Shown here: in pieces, positions 55,751-63,018 of the stretch
Position numbering within the stretch: position 1 is the stretch's first letter
Layout of the letters: each line of letters opens with the position of its first letter
Assembly (NCBI GenBank): GCA_944372585.1
Contig: CALVZQ010000006.1
Location: 43,749-107,748, forward strand
DNA length: 64,000 bases
DNA from: an uncultured Clostridia bacterium
GTDB taxonomy: Bacteria; Bacillota; Clostridia; Christensenellales; UBA1242
Direction of reading: 5' to 3'
Made by a program: the position numbers and the translations under genes
Notes under the pieces: model-generated
What the model was told of the DNA's origin: nothing
Database searches by the model: none
The model's input: the letters and a program-made list of their open reading frames with translations, nothing else

Positions 55751-56473
55751 ATGCTGGGACAAGACGAAACTCTTGACCTTATTAAAAAAGCACAATCTGG
55801 AGATGAAAGTGCCAAAGAAAAATTGGTTGTTGAAAATTCTCCTCTAATAAAAAGTGTGATTAGGTGGTTCAGAGATAAGGGAATTGAAAATGAAGACCTT
55901 TTTCAACTTGGTTGTCTGGGATTTTTGAAGGCGATAAACAACTTTGACTGCTCTTTTAATGTCAAATTCTCCACCTATGTTGTGCCGATGGTTGTTGGTG
56001 AAATCAAACGTTTTATGAGAGATGATGGTGCTGTTAAGGTTTCAAGGGCGATTAAGGGACTGAATTTGAAGATTAACAAATTTGTTGATGTCTTTTTTGT
56101 CGAAAATGGCAAGAAACCTTCAATTTCCGAAATTGCCGAACATTTTAAGATTAGCGAGCAAGATGTCGTTCTTGCAATGGACTCTGCCAAGATGCCTATT
56201 TCTCTTTACACTCCTTTCGATGATGGTGAAGAAGATGGACTGACTGTTATTGACAGATTTGATGGGCAGGAAAACGAGGATTTTGTTGACAAGTTTGCAT
56301 TGAAAGATATGATTGACAAACTTGAGGACAGGGATAAAAAGATTATTTTGATGAGATATTTCTATGACAAAACTCAAAGTGAGATTGCTGAGCGTTTGGG
56401 TGTTTCTCAAGTTCAAGTTTCTAGGCTTGAAAATAAGATTTTGGAGAGTTTAAGGAAAAAATTGGAAAGTTGA
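55751..56473 (+). CDS. sigF: RNA polymerase sigma factor SigF
   Basis: A 240-residue forespore sigma factor. Region 2 reads GNEDLFQ-type in this protein as ENEDLFQLGCLGFLKAINNFD, region 2.4 as KFSTYVVPMVVGEIKRFMRD, region 3 as PSISEIAEHFKISEQDV and region 4 as RYFYDKTQSEIAERLGVSQ followed by VSRLE. Position after spoIIAB distinguishes it from sigma-G and sigma-B. AAAAGGTGG is its ribosome site; an earlier in-frame start at 55733 inside spoIIAB is less likely. Confidence 0.95.
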   Translation: MLGQDETLDLIKKAQSGDESAKEKLVVENSPLIKSVIRWFRDKGIENEDLFQLGCLGFLKAINNFDCSFNVKFSTYVVPMVVGEIKRFMRDDGAVKVSRAIKGLNLKINKFVDVFFVENGKKPSISEIAEHFKISEQDVVLAMDSAKMPISLYTPFDDGEEDGLTVIDRFDGQENEDFVDKFALKDMIDKLEDRDKKIILMRYFYDKTQSEIAERLGVSQVQVSRLENKILESLRKKLES

Positions 56474-56507
56474 TATTTCTCAAATTTTTGAATGATTTGT
56501 GACTTAT

Positions 56508-56536
56508 GTGTTGAAAATTTTTCAACACTTTTTTTG
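56508..56536 (+). terminator. Intrinsic terminator of the spoIIA operon
   Basis: GTGTTGAAA (56508-56516) pairs with TTTCAACAC (56520-56528), followed by T7. Confidence 0.85.
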
Positions 56537-56543
56537 TTTTTAT

Positions 56544-56571
56544 TTGCTGTTTATGATTTTTATGATATAAT
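56544..56571 (+). promoter_or_regulatory. Predicted promoter of the HD phosphohydrolase operon (leaderless)
   Basis: TTGCTG (56544-56549), 16 bases, TATAAT (56566-56571), then seven bases and ATG 56579. No ribosome binding site. Confidence 0.6.
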
Positions 56572-56578
56572 GTTCTAC

Positions 56579-57256
56579 ATGAATAAAAAAGACGATTTAA
56601 CAGAAAAAGAAATTAAACAAATTTTCCAAATGTATAAAAATGCACATACCTTAAAAACCGTTTTAAGAAGTGGCTGGGTAAAATGGGGTTTAGACAAAAA
56701 GATTAGGCATGAAAGCATTGCAGAGCATGTCTATGGTTGTTGTATGCTTGCTCTTTCAATTTTTGCTAATGGTGGTGCAATGAATTTGAATGTTGATAAA
56801 GTCTTTACAATGCTTGTTCTTCATGAAACTGAAGAAATTTTTATTGGCGACATAACTCCATTTGACAAGAAAGTTGGAGACAAAAAAGAATTGGGAAAGA
56901 AGGCTGTTATGAAATTTTTTGAAGGTGCTCCAAATGCTGATTATTTTTTGAAAATCATTGAGGAGTTTGAGACTAATGAGACGGAAGAAGCCAAATTTGC
57001 TCATCAAATTGATAAGTTTGAAGCAGATATTCAGGCGAAGTATTATGACAACCATTTTGTTGAGAAGAAAGATAAAAGTGTTTTAAAAAGTGAAAGAATT
57101 ATGAGATATAAAGCTTTGGGTTATACTAAAGTTTCAGATTTTTTTATTTTATATCACAAACATATCTTTGATGATTATTTCTTGAAATTACTTGAATATT
57201 TGGAAAATGATGATGAGATTGATAGGGAGTATGATGCTGGTGAAAAACAGAACTAA
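56579..57256 (+). CDS. HD-domain phosphohydrolase, YfbR/HDDC2-like, with His-Glu in place of His-Asp
   Basis: A 225-residue HD-superfamily protein. The opening VLRSGWVKWGL and RHESIAEHVYGCCMLAL resemble 5'-deoxynucleotidases (YfbR, HDDC2), which remove phosphate from deoxynucleoside monophosphates. H50 and H82 are present, GDITPFD follows as in those enzymes, but the defining Asp after H82 is Glu83. Activity may therefore be altered. The gene overlaps the nucleoside hydrolase-phosphoesterase fusion by about 23 bases, suggesting that its nucleoside product is the next enzyme's substrate. Confidence 0.8.
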   Translation: MNKKDDLTEKEIKQIFQMYKNAHTLKTVLRSGWVKWGLDKKIRHESIAEHVYGCCMLALSIFANGGAMNLNVDKVFTMLVLHETEEIFIGDITPFDKKVGDKKELGKKAVMKFFEGAPNADYFLKIIEEFETNETEEAKFAHQIDKFEADIQAKYYDNHFVEKKDKSVLKSERIMRYKALGYTKVSDFFILYHKHIFDDYFLKLLEYLENDDEIDREYDAGEKQN

Positions 57257-58661
57257 AGTGTTGATTGATTCTGATATTGCTAATGAAATCGATGACCAAT
57301 TTGCTTTGGCCTATGCTTTTTCTTGTCAAGATAAATTGGATATTTTGGGAATTACGATTGCACCTTTCAGAGTTTCTTGGCAAAAGAATTTGTCAATTCG
57401 TGATGGTATGATTGACAGCAAAAATGATGCTTATAGACTTCTTCGTTTTTTTGGAATTAAACATGATAGCAATAATCCATTTGTGTATTTGGGGTGTGAA
57501 GGCTTCTTGTCTGAGGGGTATAATTCCACAAATCCTGCCGTTGAAAAAATAATACAGTTGGCACATGAGAATAAATCATTTTACATTTGTTGTCTTGGAA
57601 CCTTGACCAACATTGCCATGGCTCTGCGCATTGAGCCTTCCATTGCTTCAAAAATTAAAGTGGTTTGGCTTGGCACAGATAATGTCCTTTTGGACAAGTT
57701 TGAAGATACAAACTACAAAAAAGATATTCAGGCATTTAACGAAATTTTGGCAAGTAAAATAGATTTGACAATTTTTCCTACATATCTTGCAAGAACATTT
57801 GTGACTTCAACTTATGAATTTTCTCAAAACGTCAAAGGAAATCATGTTGCAAAATACCTCACTTCAATTATGAATAATTTTATTTTCACTGAAGAGAATT
57901 TGGGGATTAAAACAATTTATGACATAGGACCAGTTGCTTATTTGCTTCATAAAGACAAGTTTGAGGTTAAAAAGATTGATGCTCACATTATCTTAAAAAG
58001 CAAAGATATGAAAATTGATGATGCCAGAAAGGTCAACTATATTATCTCTATTCCAAAACACTCTTTTGTTTGGTGTGATTTTTTGAAGGCGATTAACTCA
58101 AATAAAGATTATTATTTCAAACCAGATATTTTCTTTATATCGGACACACACTTTAATCATGAAAGAAAGGTTAGATTGAAACAGGTCCCATTCAAGACCG
58201 TGGAAGAGATGAACAAAGAGTTGGTTAAGCGTTGGAACAATAAGGTTGGGCCAAATGATATTGTCTATCATTTGGGTGATTTTGGTGACTATGATTTTGT
58301 TAAAAAACTTAATGGAAAAATTCATTTGATTTGTGGAAATTATGAAGAAAAAGACTATGGAAAAAACTTTGAAGAGTTTAGAAAGAAACTTATAAAACTT
58401 GGCTTTGCTGATGTTATTAAAAATGGTGTTTATCTTGATAAGAAAGTGTTGGGCGAAAAAGTTTATTTAACTCATAAACCATCAAATCATGCAAAAGATT
58501 GCTTGACAATATTTGGACATGTTCATGATCTTGCTCTTGTCAAGAAATTTGGATTTAATGTTTGTGTGACTTATCATTATTTTTCGCCTATAAGTCAAAA
58601 AACTGCAAAAAAATATTTGAATTTTGTTAAGAATTTTGCTGACGGAGAAGTGTTTATTTAA
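57234..58661 (+). CDS. Fusion of a nucleoside hydrolase and a metallophosphoesterase
   Basis: A protein of about 475 residues with two enzyme domains. Residues 1-295 are a nucleoside hydrolase: VLIDSDIANEIDDQFALAYAF carries D12, D14, D20 and D21, and CLGTLTNIAMAL is the central conserved loop; the usual C-terminal His-Asp reads Tyr-Asp (IYDIGPVAYLL). Residues 298-475 are a calcineurin-like phosphoesterase: SDTHFNH, HLGDFGD, LICGNYE, LTHKPSN and GHVHD. The start is chosen as ATG 57234 after AGGGAG, but 57231 or GTG 57240 is possible. I know of no described enzyme with this fusion. A terminator follows. Confidence 0.85.
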   Translation: MLVKNRTKVLIDSDIANEIDDQFALAYAFSCQDKLDILGITIAPFRVSWQKNLSIRDGMIDSKNDAYRLLRFFGIKHDSNNPFVYLGCEGFLSEGYNSTNPAVEKIIQLAHENKSFYICCLGTLTNIAMALRIEPSIASKIKVVWLGTDNVLLDKFEDTNYKKDIQAFNEILASKIDLTIFPTYLARTFVTSTYEFSQNVKGNHVAKYLTSIMNNFIFTEENLGIKTIYDIGPVAYLLHKDKFEVKKIDAHIILKSKDMKIDDARKVNYIISIPKHSFVWCDFLKAINSNKDYYFKPDIFFISDTHFNHERKVRLKQVPFKTVEEMNKELVKRWNNKVGPNDIVYHLGDFGDYDFVKKLNGKIHLICGNYEEKDYGKNFEEFRKKLIKLGFADVIKNGVYLDKKVLGEKVYLTHKPSNHAKDCLTIFGHVHDLALVKKFGFNVCVTYHYFSPISQKTAKKYLNFVKNFADGEVFI

Positions 58662-58705
58662 TAGAGGGGACATGATAGTGGTAAACCAGGTGAAATTTGA
58701 TCAAT

Positions 58706-58728
58706 AAAGAGCGGATGGCTCTTTTTTT
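58706..58728 (+). terminator. Intrinsic terminator after the fusion gene
   Basis: AAAGAGC (58706-58712) pairs with GCTCTTT (58718-58724), followed by T. Confidence 0.8.
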
Positions 58729-58752
58729 GTAGTTTTTGTTTTTGAAAATAAA

Positions 58753-58778
58753 AAAACATCTAATTTCTTAGATGTTTT
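58753..58778 (-). terminator. Terminator of the tRNA cluster (minus strand)
   Basis: AAAACATCTAA (58753-58763), loop TTTC, TTAGATGTTTT (58768-58778); on the minus strand the hairpin is followed by a T run and ends the tRNA transcript. Confidence 0.8.
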
Positions 58779-58781
58779 GTT

Positions 58782-58856
58782 TGGAGCTGGCGAAAGGAAT
58801 CGAACCTTCAACCTGCTGATTACAAGTCAGCTGCTCTACCATTGAGCCACGCCAGC
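58782..58856 (-). tRNA. tRNA-Thr (TGT)
   Basis: Acceptor GCTGGCG/CGCCAGC with encoded CCA at 58782-58784. The anticodon loop CTTGTAA gives TGT (58822-58824 complement). D-loop TCAATGGTAGAGC and T-loop GGTTCGATTCC are normal. Confidence 0.95.
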
Positions 58857-58871
58857 ACATAGGCTTATTTT

Positions 58872-58956
58872 TGGTGGGCAGGGATGGATTCGAACCATCG
58901 AAGACATAGTCGACGGATTTACAGTCCGTTGCATTTGGCCGCTCTGCAACCTACCC
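58872..58956 (-). tRNA. tRNA-Tyr (GTA)
   Basis: Acceptor GGGTAGG pairs with CCTGCCC (one G-T), then A and encoded CCA. The anticodon loop CTGTAAA gives GTA. A long variable arm makes it 85 bases, as expected for a bacterial tyrosine tRNA. Confidence 0.95.
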
Positions 58957-58995
58957 ATATTCTTGTGTCAAAGTGGAATTTATGTTTTTAAATAA

Positions 58996-59111
58996 TTCCA
59001 CTTTGTTCACTTTATGGTGCCCAAAGGTGGAATCGAACTCTCTCTTTCAGGAGATTTGGGTGGATCTCTTCCACTTTGTTCACTTTATGGTGCCCAAAGG
59101 TGGAATCGAAC
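58996..59111. repeat. 43-base direct repeat with a duplicated 3' half of tRNA-Phe
   Basis: Bases 58996-59038 and 59069-59111 are identical and start with TTCCACTTTGTTCAC. Both contain the encoded CCA, 3' acceptor strand and T arm of tRNA-Phe; only the right copy continues into a full tRNA. The left copy is thus a pseudo-tRNA fragment separated by 30 unrelated bases. Confidence 0.9.
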
Positions 59112-59163
59112 CACCGACACAGGGATTTTCAGTCCCTTGCTCTACCGACTGAGCTATCTGGGC
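59088..59163 (-). tRNA. tRNA-Phe (GAA)
   Basis: Acceptor GCCCAGA pairs with TTTGGGC (one G-T), then A and encoded CCA. The anticodon loop CTGAAAA gives GAA. All arms are standard, length 76. Confidence 0.95.
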
Positions 59164-59166
59164 TTA

Positions 59167-59243
59167 TGGCGACTCGGAAGGGGCTCGAACCCTCGACCTC
59201 TAGCGTGACAGGCTAGCGTTCTAACCAACTGAACTACCGAGCC
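59167..59243 (-). tRNA. tRNA-Asp (GTC)
   Basis: Acceptor GGCTCGG pairs with CCGAGTC (one G-T), then G and encoded CCA. The anticodon loop CTGTCAC gives GTC. It is only 3 bases from tRNA-Phe. Confidence 0.95.
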
Positions 59244-59310
59244 AAATCGTCTTCTCTTTTGCAAGACTTTTTGAGTCTAACATATTTTCGACCTATTTTG
59301 CAAACATTAT

Positions 59311-59337
59311 CACCAAAATTTTTAAAAAATTTTGGTG
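59311..59337. repeat. 27-base perfect palindrome at the 3' end of tRNA-Met/Ile
   Basis: CACCAAAATTTTT, one central A, then the exact complement. Its right arm includes the CCA and discriminator base of the neighbouring tRNA. It may act as a processing or termination signal in the 90-base gap between tRNA-Asp and tRNA-Met/Ile. Confidence 0.7.
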
Positions 59338-59409
59338 GGCCTTCACGGACTCGAACCGCGGACCGACCGGTTATGAGCCGGTTGCTCTAACCAACTGAGC
59401 TAAAGGCCC
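59333..59409 (-). tRNA. tRNA with CAT anticodon (Met or lysidine-type Ile2)
   Basis: Acceptor GGGCCTT pairs with AAGGCCC, then A and encoded CCA. The anticodon loop CTCATAA gives CAT. The body resembles tRNA-Ile2 and elongator Met alike, and acceptor pairs do not resemble initiator Met. I cannot separate Ile2 from elongator Met by eye. Confidence 0.93.
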
Positions 59410-59439
59410 AAAAATCTTGCTTTGCAAACTTAAGTTTGC

Positions 59440-59515
59440 TGGTCGGGGTGGAGGGTCTCGAACCCCCGACCTCACGGTCCCAAACCGCGCGCTCTACCAA
59501 CTGAGCCACACCCCG
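59440..59515 (-). tRNA. tRNA-Pro (TGG)
   Basis: Acceptor CGGGGTG pairs with CACCCCG, then A and encoded CCA. The anticodon loop TTTGGGA gives TGG. It is the first gene of the minus-strand array. Confidence 0.95.
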
Positions 59516-59535
59516 AAATCAACGCTTGCTCAACC

Positions 59536-59564
59536 ATTTTATTATAATTTTGTGTGTTTGTCAA
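59536..59564 (-). promoter_or_regulatory. Promoter of the tRNA cluster
   Basis: On the minus strand TTGACA (59564-59559), 17 bases, TAAAAT (59541-59536), 20 bases before tRNA-Pro. Confidence 0.7.
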
Positions 59565-59618
59565 GAAATTTTTACATTTTTTTTGAATTTTTGATTTTTT
59601 CGTTTTTTTAATTGTAAC

Positions 59619-59646
59619 TTGAAAAATTTGTATATTTTGATATAAT
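59619..59646 (+). promoter_or_regulatory. Predicted promoter of the ART-like gene (leaderless)
   Basis: TTGAAA (59619-59624), 16 bases, TATAAT (59641-59646), then five bases and ATG 59652. Confidence 0.6.
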
Positions 59647-59651
59647 GTATT

Positions 59652-60371
59652 ATGAATATGGAAAATTTGCGATCTTTTTATAAGGAGGGTTTTGTGGAAG
59701 GATTTGTTTATCATGGAAGCCCAAATGGAGACATAAAAGTTTTTGAGCCTAGAAAATCTACTCAGAAAGGTGCTTATGTTTATGCAACAGATAAAATTGA
59801 GATTGCTGGTGTTTTTGGTTTTAAAATGAGTTCCATTGAAAAGTCACTAAGTTTTTGTGGAGATAACACATTGATTGTGACAGAAAGAGTGAAAAATTAT
59901 TTTAAAAGTCATGACCATCCGGTCTATATTTACAAACTGGATGGAAGGAGTTTTGACTATTTTGATGAAAATAGTTGGGGTAAACATGAAGTCCGCTCTC
60001 CTGAAAAAGTTGTGTCTTTGGAAATAATTAAATTTGACAGTGCTCTTGAAATGCTTAAACAATTTGAACAAGAGGGAAAGATAAAACTTTTTCTTTATCC
60101 AAATCGACCAAATTTTCTTCCAAGTAATGATTTTGATTTGTTTGCTGCTGTTGCAAAAATTTATGCATTCAATCCCGAAAGAAATTGCAATGTTTTTGAC
60201 AGATTGAAAAGATATCATCCTGATTTTGCTGGATTCTGCGATGTTATAAAAACAAAAATGGATAAAATGGACGAGAAGGAAAAATTTCAGTATGCTGCAG
60301 GTTTGTATGACTTCAAAACACATAAATGCAGTCAAGAAGTTTATGATTTCTTCAGAGATAAAACTTTATAA
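59652..60371 (+). CDS. Unknown protein with a possible ADP-ribosyltransferase-like N terminus
   Basis: A 239-residue soluble protein. VYHGSPNGDIKVFEPR followed by GAYVYATDKIEIAGVFGF has the H-G-S...P...G-x-x-V-Y-A-T...A pattern seen at the start of several ART-fold families (DUF3990- or Tpt1-like), where the first His binds NAD. No confident second motif (S-T-x or final Glu) was found, so this is a suggestion only. The second half is helical and Lys/Asp-rich. A promoter sits just before ATG 59652; ATG 59658 is an alternative. No neighbour shares an operon with it. Confidence 0.6.
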   Translation: MNMENLRSFYKEGFVEGFVYHGSPNGDIKVFEPRKSTQKGAYVYATDKIEIAGVFGFKMSSIEKSLSFCGDNTLIVTERVKNYFKSHDHPVYIYKLDGRSFDYFDENSWGKHEVRSPEKVVSLEIIKFDSALEMLKQFEQEGKIKLFLYPNRPNFLPSNDFDLFAAVAKIYAFNPERNCNVFDRLKRYHPDFAGFCDVIKTKMDKMDEKEKFQYAAGLYDFKTHKCSQEVYDFFRDKTL

Positions 60372-60442
60372 AAAATTTATGCATGAAATTGTTTTGATTA
60401 CTTTGAATTTTGTTGTAAAATATAAATCAAGGAGTGTGAGGA

Positions 60443-61807
60443 ATGATTAATATTGCAATTGATGGTTTCACAGGAAGTGGAAAATCTACGCTTGCAAAGG
60501 TTCTTGCTCAAAAACTTGGAGATAATTTTAAGATTTTGGATACTGGAGCTATTTTCAGAGGGCTTGGCTATGCTTTTGATTTGGCTGGCTATAAAGATAT
60601 GACCGTTGAAAACATTTCGTCATTTTTGAAAGATGTTGATGTGAAAGTTGTTTTTATTGATAATCTTCAACATATTCTCATAAATGGCTCTGACATAACA
60701 AATTATATCAGAACAGAGAAAGTCAGCCAGTTGGCTTCAAAAATTTCGGTCTTTCCTGCAGTTCGTGAGAAGTATTTGGAAATCGCAAAGAAGTTTGCTC
60801 GTGAACATGATTGTGTTATGGAAGGAAGAGATATTGGAACTGTGGTTATGCCAAATGCTGATGTCAAAATCTTTTTGACTGCTGATGAAGATAAAAGAGC
60901 AAAAAGAAGATTTGATGAACTTGTTGCTAAGGGGACAAATGTTTCTTATGATGAAGTTTTGAAAGATTTGAAGGAAAGAGATTTTCGTGACAGCAGTCGT
61001 CCAGTTGCACCATTGATGCCTACGGAAGACAGTCTCATTGTTGACAATTCAGAAATGTCTTTTGACGAGACCGTTGATTTTTGTTTGGACATAATCAATA
61101 GAAAAATCAATGAAACTAAAACCATTAATATCGCAATTGATGGTTATGTTTGCAGTGGAAAGAGCACAATCACGAAAGCTCTTGCAAAAAGATTGAATTT
61201 CAGAATTTTTGATACTGGGGCGATTTATCGTGGCATCGCTTGTGCATTTGTTTATATGAACTATGATGAAAGCAAAATTTCAGATGAATACATCTGCAAG
61301 TTTGCAAAACAAATCAATGTCAAAATTGAATTTATGGACGGAACTGAACACGTTTTTGTCAATGGAATTGATTACACACCATATCTGAGAACTGAGAGAA
61401 CAAGTGTTCTTTCAGCCAAAATTTCACCTTTTACTTGCATCAGGAAGAAAGTTCTGTTTTTGCAAAGAGAGTTTGCTAAACATAACAATACAGTTATGGA
61501 AGGAAGAGATATTGGCTCGTTTGTTTTGCCAAATGCAGATTTCAAATTCTTCTGCACCGCTGACGAACAGGTGAGAGCAAGAAGAAGATATGAACAGCAA
61601 AGAGCATTGGGAAATGATGTGACTTATGAAGAAGTCTTGAAAGATTTGAGAGAAAGGGATTACAAAGATGTCCACAGAGAACATGGTGCCATCAAACTTC
61701 TTCCTGATTCAATCATCATTGACACAACAAATCAAAGCCTTGAGCAAAGTGTTGATTTTTGCATCAAAGAAATAAAAAAGAAATATCCTGATATAAATGT
61801 CATGTGA
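60443..61807 (+). CDS. Tandem (duplicated) cytidylate kinase
   Basis: A 454-residue protein with two complete CMP-kinase-like domains. Domain 1 (about 1-220): IDGFTGSGKSTLAKVLA, ILDTGAIFRGLGYAF, VMEGRDIGTVVMPNADVKIFLTA quoted in part, RDFRDSSRPVAPL. Domain 2 (about 229-454): IDGYVCSGKSTITKALA, FDTGAIYRGIACAF, MEGRDIGSFVLPNADFKFF, RDYKDVHREHGAI. Both P-loops and DTGA-x-x-R motifs are intact; the Pro-Leu after the last Arg is changed in domain 2. AAGGAGTG precedes ATG 60443. Cmk is usually a single domain of about 220 residues. It phosphorylates CMP/dCMP; division of labour between the halves is unknown. Confidence 0.9.
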   Translation: MINIAIDGFTGSGKSTLAKVLAQKLGDNFKILDTGAIFRGLGYAFDLAGYKDMTVENISSFLKDVDVKVVFIDNLQHILINGSDITNYIRTEKVSQLASKISVFPAVREKYLEIAKKFAREHDCVMEGRDIGTVVMPNADVKIFLTADEDKRAKRRFDELVAKGTNVSYDEVLKDLKERDFRDSSRPVAPLMPTEDSLIVDNSEMSFDETVDFCLDIINRKINETKTINIAIDGYVCSGKSTITKALAKRLNFRIFDTGAIYRGIACAFVYMNYDESKISDEYICKFAKQINVKIEFMDGTEHVFVNGIDYTPYLRTERTSVLSAKISPFTCIRKKVLFLQREFAKHNNTVMEGRDIGSFVLPNADFKFFCTADEQVRARRRYEQQRALGNDVTYEEVLKDLRERDYKDVHREHGAIKLLPDSIIIDTTNQSLEQSVDFCIKEIKKKYPDINVM

Positions 61808-61813
61808 CATGGC

Positions 61814-62377
61814 TTAACATTGTTTTATGTATTTTTTAACCTCTTGAAATATATGTAAATTTCCATTATAACCTTTCGGATTTGCAGGTGATGGGTGATA
61901 TATTGGAATAATAAGATATGTTTTATCACCAAACTTGATATTCATAGGTTTTCCAACATAATCTGAAAATTTTTTAATCTTCATTTGTAATATTGCCTGT
62001 GTTGTATACAATCCCATTGGCAAAATTATGTCACAATTAATTTCTTTTAATTGTTCAACTAAAAATGGAAAACAGTTTTTTGTATATTCGTTCAAGCGGC
62101 TTCTGTCAATTATTTGACATTTGCATAATTCAGTAAAGTTTATGTTTTCCAGTTCTAGACCAATAGAGTTTAACAGTTTATTTAAGACTATTCCTGTTGC
62201 CTGCAACTTATTATTTACATTATAAAATGCTCTACCAGAACTTATCCAACCATCTTTTGCAGGGCTTTCTCCGACTATTAAAAGATTCGTGTTCCCTTTT
62301 TGCAAAAAACTCTTTTCTAGTTTTGGATAATTGCCGCAAAGTTTGCAAGCTTTGATGTTTTGATATAGAGTTTCCAT
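61814..62377 (-). CDS. Uracil-DNA glycosylase superfamily protein, family 4-like
   Basis: A 187-residue DNA-repair glycosylase. Cys at 11, 14, 85 or 87, and 102 match the spacing of the 4Fe-4S ligands of family 4 enzymes. LLIVGESPAKDG is the water-activating motif and YHPSPANPKGYNG the DNA-intercalating His-Pro-Ser block. AAGGAGAG lies before the ATG at 62377. It converges on the cytidylate kinase gene with 6 bases between the stops. Confidence 0.8.
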   Translation of the reverse strand: METLYQNIKACKLCGNYPKLEKSFLQKGNTNLLIVGESPAKDGWISSGRAFYNVNNKLQATGIVLNKLLNSIGLELENINFTELCKCQIIDRSRLNEYTKNCFPFLVEQLKEINCDIILPMGLYTTQAILQMKIKKFSDYVGKPMNIKFGDKTYLIIPIYHPSPANPKGYNGNLHIFQEVKKYIKQC

Positions 62378-62429
62378 ATGCTCTCCTTGACATAAGTGTA
62401 TCATTTTTTTCAAAAAAAGCAAAGGTTAA

Positions 62430-62458
62430 TTGTCTTGTTTAAAAATATATTGTAGAAT
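62430..62458 (+). promoter_or_regulatory. Predicted rRNA operon promoter P1
   Basis: TTGTCT (62430-62435), 17 bases, TAGAAT (62453-62458). A hairpin AAAATGAC/GTCATTTT followed by T7 (62468-62493) begins just after its expected start. Confidence 0.45.
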
Positions 62459-62598
62459 ATTAATCACAAAATGACCGAAGTAGTCATTTTTTTGATGGAA
62501 ATAGTGATGAGAATAGTGAACACGAGGGATAGTTGTGGAGAGAGTGAGAAGAAAAAGATAAAAAAGTTAGAAAAAATGAAAAAAGTTTTGAAAAAGTG

Positions 62599-62628
62599 TT
62601 GACAAAGGAGGGAGAGATGATGTAAAAT
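62599..62628 (+). promoter_or_regulatory. Predicted rRNA operon promoter P2
   Basis: TTGACA (62599-62604), 18 bases, TAAAAT (62623-62628), preceded by a long purine/A-rich stretch that could act as an UP element. Confidence 0.65.
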
Positions 62629-62634
62629 ACCCAT

Positions 62635-63018
62635 GTTGACACTGCAAGAGCGGTTTCCGGGGCCCACGAAAATGTTTACATTTTTGGGGAAGAGGAGACA
62701 ACAAGCGAAAAGGCGAAATGAGCAAGAGCGCAGTTGTCGACGAGAACTTTGACAATTAAATAGTTGATCGAACAAACAACAAACTTTACGAAAGTATATT
62801 TTGAACAAGTCAATGTTAGTTATCGAGTTCAGGAAAAAACAAAAAGCACAAGTGTATATGTGCGACTAAGATTAATCTAAAAGTCTTCTTCAAAAGCAAT
62901 CAAAAAACTTGTTTTTGGATTGCCCAACAAAATGGAGGAGGCTTGGGAGAGGAACCGAAATTTAGTTGTTAGACCGAAGGTCGTGCAACGTTAAGAATTT
63001 AAGGTGCCTCACCAGTTT
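62635..63018 (+). other. 16S rRNA leader
   Basis: No gene lies between 62378 and 63018. After P2 come CTTTGACAATTAAATAG (62747-62763), a common rRNA leader element, a hairpin GCAATC/GATTGC (62896-62923), GACCGAAGGTC (62971-62981), and GAGGC/GCCTC arms (about 62938 and 63005) that may close around the 16S 5' end for RNase III cutting. Confidence 0.6.

Noticed and set aside
59014-59208. Open frame of 64 codons across tRNA-Phe and tRNA-Asp
   Set aside because: It lies on the opposite strand of two clear tRNA genes and has no ribosome site; a chance frame.
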